From NCBI RefSeq assembly GCF_002261345.1, contig NZ_NEVT01000003.1, positions 1,116,001-1,180,000 on the forward strand: a stretch of DNA of 64,000 nt, read 5' to 3'. Positions 17,460 to 26,422 of this stretch are shown in pieces. The translations under genes and the position numbers were made by a program. Below the pieces are notes generated by a model, which did not search any database, had not been told where the DNA came from, and was given only the letters and a program-made list of their open reading frames with translations. The first letter of the stretch is position 1, and each line of letters begins with the position of its first letter. This stretch comes from Bordetella genomosp. 2. Its GTDB lineage: Bacteria > Pseudomonadota > Gammaproteobacteria > Burkholderiales > Burkholderiaceae_B.

Positions 17460-18797
17460 ATGACTGCCGCCGATCCGTCCCGTCTCCTGCATGCCTTGCG
17501 GCGGGCCGAGCCCCTGCTGTGGGTCCGGCCGGACGCCTGCGCCGATGCCGGCGCGCCCGCGCCTGTCACGGCCGCGCAGGTGGAGCAGGCGCGCCTGCGG
17601 ACGGCGCGCTTCGCGCCGTTGCTGGCAGAGCTGTTTCCCGAATTGCGCGCCAGCGGCGGCGCCATCGAGTCGCCGCTGTTGCGGGCCGACGCGATGCAGC
17701 AGGCGCTGGGCTTGCCGGCCGCCTGCGGCCGCCTGTGGATCAAGGCCGACCATCAGTTGCCGGTGGCCGGCTCCATCAAGGCGCGCGGCGGCATACACGA
17801 AGTGCTGGAGTTCGCCGAGAGCCTGGCGCTGCGCGAAGGGCTGCTCGATGCCGGGGACGACTATCGCAAGCTCGGCGGTGCGGCGGCGCGCGCCTGTTTG
17901 GCCCGCTACCAGGTCGCCGTCGGTTCCACCGGCAACCTCGGGCTGTCGATCGGCGTCATGGCGTCCGCGCTGGGCTTGCGCGCGGCGGTGCACATGTCGG
18001 CCGACGCCAAGCCGTGGAAGAAGGCGCGCCTGCGCGCCCGCGGCGTGCGGGTGATCGAGCACGCCGGCGACTACGAGCAGGCGGTGGCGGCCGGCCGGGA
18101 TCAACTGCGGGCCGATCCGCGCGGCCACTTCGTCGACGATGAGCGCTCCGCGTCGCTGTTCGTCGGTTATGCGGCCGCCGCCTGGCACCTGCGTACCCAG
18201 CTGGACGCCGAGGGCATCCGCGTCGATGCGGAACATCCGCTGTTCGTCTACCTGCCGTGCGGCGTGGGCGGCGCGCCTGGCGGCATCGCCTACGGCCTGC
18301 GGCAGATCTTCGGCCCGCATGTGCATTGCTTCTTCGCCGAGCCCACCCAGTCGCCATGCTTCCTGGCGCGCATGATGGCCGGCTGCGGCCAATTGCCGCC
18401 GCTGGCCGGGCCGCCCTCGGTGTACGACCTGGGGCTGCGCAACCAGACCGAAGCCGACGGCCTGGCCGTGCCGCGCGCCTCCGAGCTGGCCTACGCGGCG
18501 GTGGGCGCATGGCTGGACGGCGTCTATACGGTGGCCGACGAACGCCTGTTCGCCGACCTGGCGCGCCTGCACGACAGCGAGGGGCTGCGCATCGAGCCGT
18601 CGGCCGCGGCCGGTTTCTGCGGCCCCGCCCACCTGTGCGGCAGCGAGACGGGGCGGGCCTGGCTGCGCGCCCGTGGGCTGAGCGGCCGCCTGGCGCGCGC
18701 CACGCACCTGGCCTGGACCACCGGCGGGCTGTACGTGCCGGACGACGAATACGCGGGTTTCCTGCGTCGCGGCCGGCAGGCCGCGGCCACTCCCTGA
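17460..18797 (+). CDS. dsdA: D-serine ammonia-lyase
   Basis: PLP enzyme that deaminates D-serine to pyruvate and ammonia. From ATG 17460 it has 445 aa, matching E. coli DsdA (442). The PLP Lys is in [27 protein letters not shown]-type phosphate loop ([15 protein letters not shown]), [27 protein letters not shown] and [12 protein letters not shown] are close to the E. coli protein. An in-frame ATG at 17421 would add 13 residues. Its position with a divergent LysR gene is like dsdC-dsdA, but the usual D-serine permease is replaced by a Bug-type binding protein downstream. Confidence 0.92.
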   Translation: MTAADPSRLLHALRRAEPLLWVRPDACADAGAPAPVTAAQVEQARLRTARFAPLLAELFPELRASGGAIESPLLRADAMQQALGLPAACGRLWIKADHQLPVAGSIKARGGIHEVLEFAESLALREGLLDAGDDYRKLGGAAARACLARYQVAVGSTGNLGLSIGVMASALGLRAAVHMSADAKPWKKARLRARGVRVIEHAGDYEQAVAAGRDQLRADPRGHFVDDERSASLFVGYAAAAWHLRTQLDAEGIRVDAEHPLFVYLPCGVGGAPGGIAYGLRQIFGPHVHCFFAEPTQSPCFLARMMAGCGQLPPLAGPPSVYDLGLRNQTEADGLAVPRASELAYAAVGAWLDGVYTVADERLFADLARLHDSEGLRIEPSAAAGFCGPAHLCGSETGRAWLRARGLSGRLARATHLAWTTGGLYVPDDEYAGFLRRGRQAAATP

Positions 18798-18849
18798 GCG
18801 CGGCGCAGTCCGTGCCAGCCTTTCCACCACCCCAACCTCGAGTACACCC

Positions 18850-19830
18850 ATGAAAATCCCGTTTCTCGGTGCCAGTCTCGCATGTGCCTGCCTGCTGGGC
18901 GGCGGCGCGGCCGCCGCCGCGCAGGAGACTTATCCCAGCCGCCCCATCACCCTGGTCGTGCCGTTTCCGCCCGGCGGCGCCACCGACGTGGTGGGCCGCG
19001 TCGTGGCCAAGACGCTGGGCGAGCGGCTCGGCCAGACCGTGGTGGTCGAGAACCGCGCCGGCGCGGGCACGGTCATCGGCGCGGGCCACGTGGCCAAGTC
19101 GCCCGCCGACGGCTACACGCTGCTGGTGAGCTCGGGCAGCACCTTCACGGTCAACCCGGCGATCCGCAGCAACCTGCCCTATGATTCCGTCAAGAGTTTC
19201 GAACCCATCGGCATCGTCGGCCGCTCGGGCCTGGCCTTGCTGGCGAACCCGCAGGTGCCGGTCAAGAACCTGCAGGAATTCGTCGCCTACGTGAAGGATC
19301 CCGCCCATGGCAAGCCGCCGTACGGGTCGTTCGGCACCGGCACGACCTCGCATTTCGTCGGCGAGGCCCTGCTGGCGGCCGCCGGGCTGCAGATGACGCA
19401 CGTCCCCTACAAGGGCAGCGCGCCCGCCATGACCGACCTGATCGGCGGCCAGATCCCCTTTTCGGTGGACACGGTCGCGGCCGCGCTGCCGCAGGCCCGG
19501 CAGGGCAAGATCCGCGTGCTGGCCATCTCCGCGCCCAAGCCGTCGGCCTTTTTCCCGGACGTGCCGACCATGGCGCAAGCGGGATACCCGAGCGTGAACA
19601 TGGACACCTGGCTCATGATGGTGGCGCCGCGCGGCTTGCCGGCCCAGACCAAGGCCCGGCTCGAAGCGGCGCTGCGCGATACGGTGGCCGACCCCGAGGT
19701 GCGCAAGAATCTGGAGGCGCTGGGCTTCGAGCCGGATTATTCCGACGCCGCCGCCAGCGAGGCCCTGATCCGCAGCGAGCTGGTCTTGATGCGCGAGATC
19801 GCGCAGCGCGCCAACATCAAAGTCGAATGA
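18850..19830 (+). CDS. Bug-family (TctC) tripartite tricarboxylate transporter binding protein
   Basis: Periplasmic solute-binding protein of 326 aa with a signal peptide ending near AAAAAQ. Bug signatures are YPSRPITLVVPFPPGGATD, ENRAGAGTVIGAG, PADGYTLL and GTGTTSHF. Bordetella genomes carry many such orphans; the membrane subunits TctAB are not in the window, so it may share a permease or act as a sensor. It lies 52 bp after dsdA and its stop overlaps the amidase leader, so it belongs to the same transcript. The ligand is unknown; an amide or carboxylate fed to the amidase is plausible inference. Confidence 0.9.
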   Translation: MKIPFLGASLACACLLGGGAAAAAQETYPSRPITLVVPFPPGGATDVVGRVVAKTLGERLGQTVVVENRAGAGTVIGAGHVAKSPADGYTLLVSSGSTFTVNPAIRSNLPYDSVKSFEPIGIVGRSGLALLANPQVPVKNLQEFVAYVKDPAHGKPPYGSFGTGTTSHFVGEALLAAAGLQMTHVPYKGSAPAMTDLIGGQIPFSVDTVAAALPQARQGKIRVLAISAPKPSAFFPDVPTMAQAGYPSVNMDTWLMMVAPRGLPAQTKARLEAALRDTVADPEVRKNLEALGFEPDYSDAAASEALIRSELVLMREIAQRANIKVE

Positions 19831-19841
19831 GGAGTGGCAGA

Positions 19842-21365
19842 ATGGCATTGGACGAATCCCTGGTGTCGCTTTCCGCGGTCGAGCTGCGCCGCCTGATCGG
19901 CGCGCGGCAGGTGTCGCCGGTGGAACTGCTGGAGGCCTGCATCGAGCGGATCGCGCAGGTCAACCCGTATATCAACGCGGTGACCGCCACCGCCTACGAG
20001 CGCGCGCGCGAGGAGGCGCGCCAGGCCGAGCGCGCCGTGCTGGCGGGCCAGCCGCTGGGGCTGCTGCACGGCCTGCCGCTGGGGGTGAAAGACCTGGAGC
20101 CGACCGCCGGCGTGCTGACCACGTATGGATCGCCGCTGTACCGCGGCCATGTGCCGGCCGAGGATGTGGAACTGGTGGCGCGCCTGCGCCGGGCCGGCGC
20201 CATCGTCGCCGCCAAGACCAACGTGCCCGAGATGGGCGCCGGCGCCAACTCGCGCAATGCGGTGTGGGGCGCCACCGGCAATCCGTTCAATCCCAACCTG
20301 AATGCCGGCGGCTCGTCGGGCGGCTCGGCCGCCGCGCTGGCGTGCGACATGCTGCCGGTGTGCACCGGCTCGGACACCGGCGGCTCGCTGCGCATCCCGG
20401 CGGCCAAGTGCGGCGTGGTCGGCTTCCGGCCGTCGCCCGGGGTGGTGCCCAGCGCCCGCAAGCCGCTGGGCTGGACGCCGATCTCGGTGGTGGGGCCGAT
20501 GGGCCGCACCGTGGCCGACGCGTGCCTGCAACTGGCCGCCTCGGCCGGCGCGCATGCCGGCGACCCGCTCAGCTACCCGCTGGACCCGCTGCAATTCCTG
20601 CAGCCGCGGCCGGCCGACCTGGGCGCGCTGCGCGTGGCCTACACCGAGGACTTCGGCGCCTGCGCGGTGGACGACGGCATCCGCGCCGCCTTCCGCGCCA
20701 AGATCGCCGCCATGCGCCACTTGTTCGCCGCCTGCGATCCGGTGGAAATGCAACTGGGCGAGGTGCATCGCTGTTTCGACGTGCTGCGCGCCGAGGCATT
20801 CGTGGCCGGCATGCGCGACGCCTACGAAAAGGACCCGGACAGCCTGGGGCCCAACACCCGCGCCAACTACGAGATGGGCGCGGCCATGAGCCTGCTGGAC
20901 AGCGCCTGGGCGCAGGCCGAGCAGACCCGCGTGCTCAAGCGCTTCCAGCAGGTCTACGCCGATTACGACCTGGTGCTGGCGCCCACCACGCCGGTCTCGC
21001 CGTTTCCCTGGACGCAGCTGTATGCCGACACCATCAATGGCGAACCGCAGGAAAACTATTACCGTTGGCTGGCGCTGACGTATGTCGTGACGCTGACCAC
21101 GCACCCGGCCCTCACGCTGCCGTGCGGCCGCGACGCGCAGGGCATGCCGTTCGGGCTGCAGGTGATCGGCCCGTTCCGCGCCGACCTGCAGGTGCTGGCC
21201 GCCGCGCAGGCCATGGAGCAGGCCTTCGCCGGCATCGAGGCGCTGCGCCGGCCGCTTCCCGACCTGGCCGCCCTGCGTCCCGCCGAGCCTGCGCTGACGT
21301 CGATCATCACCGCGCCGCCCACGCTGCCGGCCGGCGGGCAGGGCGGGGCGGTGTCGGCGGTGTAG
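19842..21365 (+). CDS. Amidase (amidase-signature family)
   Basis: Hydrolyses amide bonds using a Ser-cisSer-Lys triad. The protein is 507 aa. Lys is in GLPLGVKDLEPTAG, the cis-Ser in AGGSSGGSAAALAC, and the nucleophile Ser in TGSDTGGSLRIPAAKCG. ATG 19842 has AGGAGTGG just upstream; the overlapping ATG at 19827 lacks one. Coupled to the Bug gene, it likely processes the imported compound. Substrate is not predictable; aryl-acylamidase, a glutamyl-type amidase or other are all possible. Confidence 0.9.
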   Translation: MALDESLVSLSAVELRRLIGARQVSPVELLEACIERIAQVNPYINAVTATAYERAREEARQAERAVLAGQPLGLLHGLPLGVKDLEPTAGVLTTYGSPLYRGHVPAEDVELVARLRRAGAIVAAKTNVPEMGAGANSRNAVWGATGNPFNPNLNAGGSSGGSAAALACDMLPVCTGSDTGGSLRIPAAKCGVVGFRPSPGVVPSARKPLGWTPISVVGPMGRTVADACLQLAASAGAHAGDPLSYPLDPLQFLQPRPADLGALRVAYTEDFGACAVDDGIRAAFRAKIAAMRHLFAACDPVEMQLGEVHRCFDVLRAEAFVAGMRDAYEKDPDSLGPNTRANYEMGAAMSLLDSAWAQAEQTRVLKRFQQVYADYDLVLAPTTPVSPFPWTQLYADTINGEPQENYYRWLALTYVVTLTTHPALTLPCGRDAQGMPFGLQVIGPFRADLQVLAAAQAMEQAFAGIEALRRPLPDLAALRPAEPALTSIITAPPTLPAGGQGGAVSAV

Positions 21366-21368
21366 CGG

Positions 21369-22310
21369 CTACGACCGGGCCAGCGCCGCCGCCAGGCCGG
21401 CGGCGTTGCGCATGCCCTGGTCCTGGTAGTTGGTGTTGAGCACCGCGTGGGCCTGCCGCACGCGCTCGGCCAGGCGCTTGAGGCGCTCGGCCAGTTCGGC
21501 CAGCTCGGCCGGCGAGTATTCGTACTGGAAGCGGCCGGACGAGGCGCCGGTCATGTTGTTCCATGCGGCGGCATTGCGTCCGTGCAGGCGCACGACGGCC
21601 AGCTCGGGATGGGTGGTTTCCCAGACGGCCGGCACGGTGTTGTCGGAGCCCTGGGGAGCGTCGACCACCGTGTGCACCGCGCCCAGCTCGCGCTCGAAGG
21701 CGAGCGTGGAGGCGCTGGCGGCGGCGCTGTCGAACCAGCTGCGATGGCGGAACTCCACCGCCATCAGGTGTTCGTCCAGGTGGCGCGCGCAGTCGCGCAC
21801 CAGCGCCATGCCGCGCGCTTCGCGCCGCACCCAGGGGGCGAACTGGAACTGCACCGCGCCCAGCTTGCCCGCCAGCCGCAGCGGTTCCAGCGCCACCAGG
21901 AAGCGGCGCCACAGTTCGTCGCGCAGTTCGGCCGGCACTTGGCCGTAATAGAGCGTGGGCGCGCCGCGCGCGGGGCTGCCGGGTGGCGCCGGCGCGTCGG
22001 CGTCGTCGCCGGACGCGCCCAGTTCGCGCCGGATATCGGCGGGCAGGGCCCGCAGCGGCGCGGCATGGCCGGTGAACAGCCGGAACGCCTTGACGTTGAA
22101 GACGAAGCGGGCCGGGGTGCGGGTGGCCCAGGCATGCGCCATGTGGCCGCTGGGCAGGCCATAGTAGGTGGCGTCGACCTCGGCCATGCCGAACTGCCCG
22201 GCATAGTGGCGCAGGCGCGCCTCCGGCGTGCGCACGTGCGGCGGGTAGAAGCGGCCGCAGGCCAGCAGGGTGGGGTCGGTCCAGGAGGCGGTGCCGGTCA
22301 GGATGGACAT
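21369..22310 (-). CDS. DUF72-domain protein (YecE-like)
   Basis: 313 aa of the DUF72 family, a TIM-barrel-like fold of uncertain function, sometimes found near DNA repair genes. The family blocks ILTGTASWTDPTL, YAGQFGMAEVDATYYGLP, PARFVFNVKAFRLFTGH and AVEFRHRSWF are visible. A non-conserved proline/alanine-rich insert lies near residues 95-120. It ends 3 bp from the amidase stop (convergent), and is divergent from the SOS-boxed helicase gene 116 bp away. Confidence 0.85.
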   Translation of the reverse strand: MSILTGTASWTDPTLLACGRFYPPHVRTPEARLRHYAGQFGMAEVDATYYGLPSGHMAHAWATRTPARFVFNVKAFRLFTGHAAPLRALPADIRRELGASGDDADAPAPPGSPARGAPTLYYGQVPAELRDELWRRFLVALEPLRLAGKLGAVQFQFAPWVRREARGMALVRDCARHLDEHLMAVEFRHRSWFDSAAASASTLAFERELGAVHTVVDAPQGSDNTVPAVWETTHPELAVVRLHGRNAAAWNNMTGASSGRFQYEYSPAELAELAERLKRLAERVRQAHAVLNTNYQDQGMRNAAGLAAALARS

Positions 22311-22389
22311 GGCGGGCAGGCGGCCGGCGCCGCGGGCTGCGGCGTGCGCGGGCCCGGGGCGGCGGCGGTGGTCGAGTTCCGGTTATATT

Positions 22390-22405
22390 CTGTATGAATA
22401 TACGG
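22390..22405 (+). promoter_or_regulatory. LexA-type SOS box upstream of the helicase
   Basis: CTGTATGAATATACGG matches CTGT-N8-ACAG with one mismatch and keeps the alternating AT core. It also lies within a perfect dyad TATATTC-N5-GAATATA. It sits 20 bp before the helicase ATG, where a repressor would block transcription. It stands out against GC-rich surroundings. Confidence 0.6.
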
Positions 22406-22425
22406 TATTGTCTTCGTCCTTCCCC

Positions 22426-24531
22426 ATGTCCGGTTCTCCTGATCCCGCCGCTGCCGGCGCCGCTCGCGGCGACGCCGATTACCTGTCCGACCTGAACCCC
22501 GCCCAGCGCGAGGCGGCCGAGTTCGGCGTGGGCGATCCCGCCGCGCCCGCGCTGCTGGTGATCGCCGGCGCCGGGTCGGGCAAGACCAGTACATTGGCGC
22601 ATCGCGTGGCGCACCTGATCCTCAACGGGGCCGACCCCCAGCGCATGCTGCTGCTGACGTTCTCGCGGCGCGCCGCCCAGGAAATGGAACGCCGCGTCGG
22701 CACGGTGCTGCGGCGCGTGATGAAGCTGCATCCCACCCAGCAGGCGCCCGCGTTGCCGTGGGCGGGCACCTTCCACAGCATCGGCGCGCGCCTGCTGCGC
22801 GACTGCGCCGGCCGCATCGGCCTGGCCGAAAGCTTCACCATCCACGACCGCGGCGACGCCGAGGACCTGATGGGCATGGTGCGCCACGAGCTGGGCCTGT
22901 CTGCCACCGCCGAGCGCTTTCCGCTCAAGGGCACCTGCCTGGCGGTGTATTCGCGCGTGATCAACAGCCAGGCCCCGGTGGCCGAAGTGCTGAAGGACGC
23001 CTATCCGTGGTGCGCGCAATGGGAAGACGCGCTCAAGCGGCTGTTCGCCGCCTATGTGCAGGCCAAGCAGGACCAGCAGGTGCTCGACTACGACGACCTG
23101 CTGCTCTACTGGGCCGAGATGATGCAGGACGAAACACTGGCGCGCGACGTCGGGGCGCGCTTCGATCACGTGCTGGTGGACGAATACCAGGACACCAACC
23201 GCCTGCAGGCCGCCATCCTGCTGGCCATGAAGCCCGACGGCCGCGGTCTGACCGTGGTGGGCGACGACGCGCAGTCGATCTATTCGTTCCGCGCCGCCAC
23301 GGTGCGCAATATCCTCGATTTCCCGTCGCAGTTCGCGCGCCCGGCCCATATCGTCACGCTCGAGCGCAACTACCGCTCGACCCAGCCCATCCTGGACGCC
23401 TCCAATGCCGTGATCGGCCTGGCGCGCGAGCGCTACACCAAGAACCTCTGGACCGACCGCGCCTCCACCCGCCTGCCGGCGCTGGTGACGGTCAGCGACG
23501 AGGCGGGCCAGGCGCGCTGGGTGGCCGACCAGGTGCTGGCGCGGCGCGAAGAGGGCGCCACCTTGAAGTCGCAGGCGGCGCTGTTCCGCGCGTCGAGCCA
23601 CAGCGCGGCGCTCGAGCTCGAGCTGACGCGGCGGAACATTCCATTCGTCAAGTTCGGCGGCCTGCGTTTCCTGGAGGCCGCCCATATCAAGGACGTGCTG
23701 TCGCTGCTGCGCTGGGCCGAAAACCCGCGCGGCCGGCTGGCGGGCTTCCGGGTGGCGCAGCTGTTGCCCGGCATCGGGCCGGCCATCGCGGGCCGGCTCA
23801 TGGACGCGCTGGCCGAGGCGGCCGATCCGCTGGCGGCGCTAAGCGATTTCAATCCGGGCGCCGCCGCGCGCGGCGACTGGCAGGCCTTCGCCCACACCTA
23901 TGCCGCGCTGCGCGCGCCCGGGCTGCAGTGGCCCGGCGACCTGGACCTGGCGCTGCGCTGGTATGCGCCGCAGCTCGAGCGCCTGTACGACGATGCGCGG
24001 GTGCGCAAGGCCGACCTCGACCAGTTGGCGCGCATCGCCGCCGGCTATGCCAGCCGCGAGCGGTTCCTGACCGAACTGACGCTGGATCCGCCCGACGCCA
24101 CCAGCGCGGAGTCCGGGCCGCCGCTGCGCGACGAGGACTACATGATCCTGTCCACCATCCATTCGGCCAAGGGGCAGGAATGGAAGTCGGTCTATGTGCT
24201 CAACGTGGTGGACGGCTGCATCCCGTCGGACATGAGCACCGGCAGCGCCGAGGAAATCGAGGAAGAGCGCCGGCTGCTGTATGTGGCCATGACGCGCGCC
24301 AAGGAGCACCTGCAGCTGATCGTGCCGCAGCGCTTTTATGTGCACCAGCAGACCGGCCTGGGCGATCGCCATGTCTACGGGTCGCGCACGCGCTTCATTC
24401 CCGAGCCGCTGCTGCCCTTGTTCGAGTCACTGTCCAAGCCGCCGGAACTGCCGTTCGGCCGCGGCCGTCCGCCGCAAGAGGCGGCGCCGCGCATCGACGT
24501 GGCGCAGCGGGTCCGCAAGCTGTTCTCGTGA
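22426..24531 (+). CDS. UvrD/Rep-family ATP-dependent DNA helicase
   Basis: Superfamily 1 3'-5' helicase, 701 aa. Q-motif-like LNPAQREAAEFG, Walker A AGAGSGKTSTLAHR, motif II DEYQDTNRLQ, motif III GDDAQSIYSFRAA, motif IV LERNYRST, motif V IHSAKGQEWKSV and motif VI EEERRLLYVAMTRAKEHL are all present, so it should be active. ATG 22426 is chosen; the frame upstream to 22270 passes through the promoter. The candidate SOS box suggests DNA-damage induction. It is probably a paralogue distinct from main UvrD; which one is not decided. Confidence 0.9.
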   Translation: MSGSPDPAAAGAARGDADYLSDLNPAQREAAEFGVGDPAAPALLVIAGAGSGKTSTLAHRVAHLILNGADPQRMLLLTFSRRAAQEMERRVGTVLRRVMKLHPTQQAPALPWAGTFHSIGARLLRDCAGRIGLAESFTIHDRGDAEDLMGMVRHELGLSATAERFPLKGTCLAVYSRVINSQAPVAEVLKDAYPWCAQWEDALKRLFAAYVQAKQDQQVLDYDDLLLYWAEMMQDETLARDVGARFDHVLVDEYQDTNRLQAAILLAMKPDGRGLTVVGDDAQSIYSFRAATVRNILDFPSQFARPAHIVTLERNYRSTQPILDASNAVIGLARERYTKNLWTDRASTRLPALVTVSDEAGQARWVADQVLARREEGATLKSQAALFRASSHSAALELELTRRNIPFVKFGGLRFLEAAHIKDVLSLLRWAENPRGRLAGFRVAQLLPGIGPAIAGRLMDALAEAADPLAALSDFNPGAAARGDWQAFAHTYAALRAPGLQWPGDLDLALRWYAPQLERLYDDARVRKADLDQLARIAAGYASRERFLTELTLDPPDATSAESGPPLRDEDYMILSTIHSAKGQEWKSVYVLNVVDGCIPSDMSTGSAEEIEEERRLLYVAMTRAKEHLQLIVPQRFYVHQQTGLGDRHVYGSRTRFIPEPLLPLFESLSKPPELPFGRGRPPQEAAPRIDVAQRVRKLFS

Positions 24532-24579
24532 GCTATCATGCCCCGGTCGCCCGCGCCAGGGCGCGCTCCGGAGGTCCGC

Positions 24580-25584
24580 ATGCCGCACAATGAATCCGCT
24601 GCGCCGCAGCCGCAAGGCGAAGTGGTCGCCTCGGTGGCCTATGAACGCGGCGAGCGCGCGCACGACGTGCCCATCGAGGGCATCAAGTCGTACACCTGCC
24701 AGGACGAGAACCTGCTGTGGATCGGCCTGCGCAACCCGGGCGAGGAACTGCTGCGGCGGGTGGCCGACGACCTCGGCATCAAGCCCAAGGCGCGCGACGA
24801 AATGCTGGAAACGCACCGCCGGCCCAAGATCATCGATTTCGGCAGTTGCGTGCTGATCGTGGCCGTCACCGTCGAGGTCGAGCAGGACCGGCCCGTGTTC
24901 GGCGAAACCCAGATCGTCATCGGCCGGGGCTACCTGGTGACCGTGCGGCGCGGCGCCACGGCCAGCCACAGCCAGCTGCGCGAACGTCTGGAAAGCGCGC
25001 CGGACCTGCTGCGGCGCGGCAGCGACTATGTCGCGTCCGAGTTGCTGGACCTGCTCATCGACCGCTATGTCGCGGCCGCCGCGAAACTGGAAAGCGTGGT
25101 CGAGGGCGCCGAGCAGAAGCTGATGATCCGCGGCGCCAAGGACTCGGACATCCGCAAACTGTACCGGCAGCGCCGCGACCTGCTGCGCATCCATACCGTG
25201 ATCGCCCCGCTGGCCGAGATCTGCCGGCGCCTGGCCACCATGGACATGTCCACTGTCGATGCCAACGCGCGTCCGTACTTCGCCGTAGTGGCCGACCGGG
25301 TGCTGCGGGTCGACGAGCTGATCAACGCGTTGCGCGAGGCGCTGGCGTTCGCCTTCGAGGCCAGCCTCATGATCGCGCAGACGCAGCAGAACGACATCAC
25401 CCGCCGGCTGGCGGCCTGGGCCGCCATCCTGGCGGTGCCCACCGCGGTGGCCGGCATCTACGGCATGAACTTCGAATTCATGCCTGAACTCAAGACCCAC
25501 TGGGGCTACCCGGTCACGCTGGGCGCCATCGCGACCGCCTGCGGGGTGCTGTACTGGCGCTTCCGCAAGGCGGGCTGGCTGTAG
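24580..25584 (+). CDS. corA: CorA-family magnesium/cobalt transporter
   Basis: Inner-membrane divalent-cation channel, 334 aa. The N-terminal alpha/beta cytoplasmic domain and a long stalk helix precede two C-terminal transmembrane segments. The selectivity motif YGMNF(E)FMPEL lies between the two, at about residue 295. ATG 24580 has GGAGG immediately upstream; an ATG at 24538 would add 14 residues of no family resemblance. It lies 48 bp after the helicase and may be read through from it. Confidence 0.93.
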   Translation: MPHNESAAPQPQGEVVASVAYERGERAHDVPIEGIKSYTCQDENLLWIGLRNPGEELLRRVADDLGIKPKARDEMLETHRRPKIIDFGSCVLIVAVTVEVEQDRPVFGETQIVIGRGYLVTVRRGATASHSQLRERLESAPDLLRRGSDYVASELLDLLIDRYVAAAAKLESVVEGAEQKLMIRGAKDSDIRKLYRQRRDLLRIHTVIAPLAEICRRLATMDMSTVDANARPYFAVVADRVLRVDELINALREALAFAFEASLMIAQTQQNDITRRLAAWAAILAVPTAVAGIYGMNFEFMPELKTHWGYPVTLGAIATACGVLYWRFRKAGWL

Positions 25585-25656
25585 CGCCGGCCGCGTTCCG
25601 CCGCCGGCGCGCTCTGTGGCACACTGCGGGCCACTGGATTCTTCGGGGCACACATT

Positions 25657-26304
25657 TTGCGCAAGCAGTATTCGTTCGGCCGGCTGGGCCGCAGGGTGGG
25701 CGGCATCGTGGGCGTCGCCCTGGCCGCCGCGCTGGTCCATTGGTTCCAGGGCGGCCGGGAGCAGCCCGCGCCCGCGACTGCGCCGGCCGGGCAGCCCACG
25801 CCGGCCGTGCCGCCGGCGGCCGGCGCCGTCCCGCCGGGGCGCTACGCGCTGACCGGCGAAATCGTCAAGGTGGCCGATGGCGATACCGTCACCCTGCGGG
25901 TCAATGGCCGCCAGCACCGCATCCGCCTGGACAGCATCGACGCGCCCGAGGACGGCCATAGCCCGCGCGAGCCCGGCCAGCCGTACGCCGAGGCGGCGCG
26001 GCGGCACCTGGAACAATTGGTGGGCGGCAAGACTCTCACCGCGCAGTGCTATGAACAGGACCAGTTCGAGCGCGATGTGTGCGCGCTGATGCTGCCGGAC
26101 GGCAACTCGGCCAACCGCGCCCAGGTTGCCGCCGGCTATGCCTGGGCCTACACCGCGCGGCGCGGCGATTACCTGCGCGACAAGGCCATGCGGGGCCTGC
26201 AGGACCAGGCCCGGCAGGCCCGGCGCGGGCTGTGGGAGCATCCGCGGGCCACCGAGCCGTGGAAATGGCGCTACGAATGCTGGCGCAACCAACGCTGTCA
26301 ATAG
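25657..26304 (+). CDS. Thermonuclease-like (SNase-domain) protein with N-terminal anchor
   Basis: 215 aa. A hydrophobic segment (residues about 14-32) is followed by a proline/alanine-rich linker and an SNase fold: GEIVKVADGDTVTLRVNG, then RIRLDSIDAPE with the catalytic-type Arg and Glu, YAEAARRHLEQLVGGKT, and GYAWAYTARRGDYLRDK. The protein is probably a membrane-anchored or secreted Ca2+-dependent nuclease. Start is a TTG at 25657; no ATG precedes the hydrophobic segment. The C-terminal tail holds two Cys (YECWRNQRC), which could form a disulfide outside the cytoplasm. Confidence 0.8.
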   Translation: MRKQYSFGRLGRRVGGIVGVALAAALVHWFQGGREQPAPATAPAGQPTPAVPPAAGAVPPGRYALTGEIVKVADGDTVTLRVNGRQHRIRLDSIDAPEDGHSPREPGQPYAEAARRHLEQLVGGKTLTAQCYEQDQFERDVCALMLPDGNSANRAQVAAGYAWAYTARRGDYLRDKAMRGLQDQARQARRGLWEHPRATEPWKWRYECWRNQRCQ

Positions 26305-26422
26305 CTTGTCCAAGGGCAAACCGCCCGGCGCAAGCCCGGGCTTGCCTGGATGGGGCGCGCGGGTGGCCTTTGCTATGCTGTGCGCCGGGCTGTATGCAGG
26401 ATAACGCGACGGAAATGGTTCT

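Noticed and set aside
22270-22425. Upstream extension of the helicase frame
   Set aside because: It crosses the SOS-box region and shows no similarity; the family begins at the ATG at 22426.
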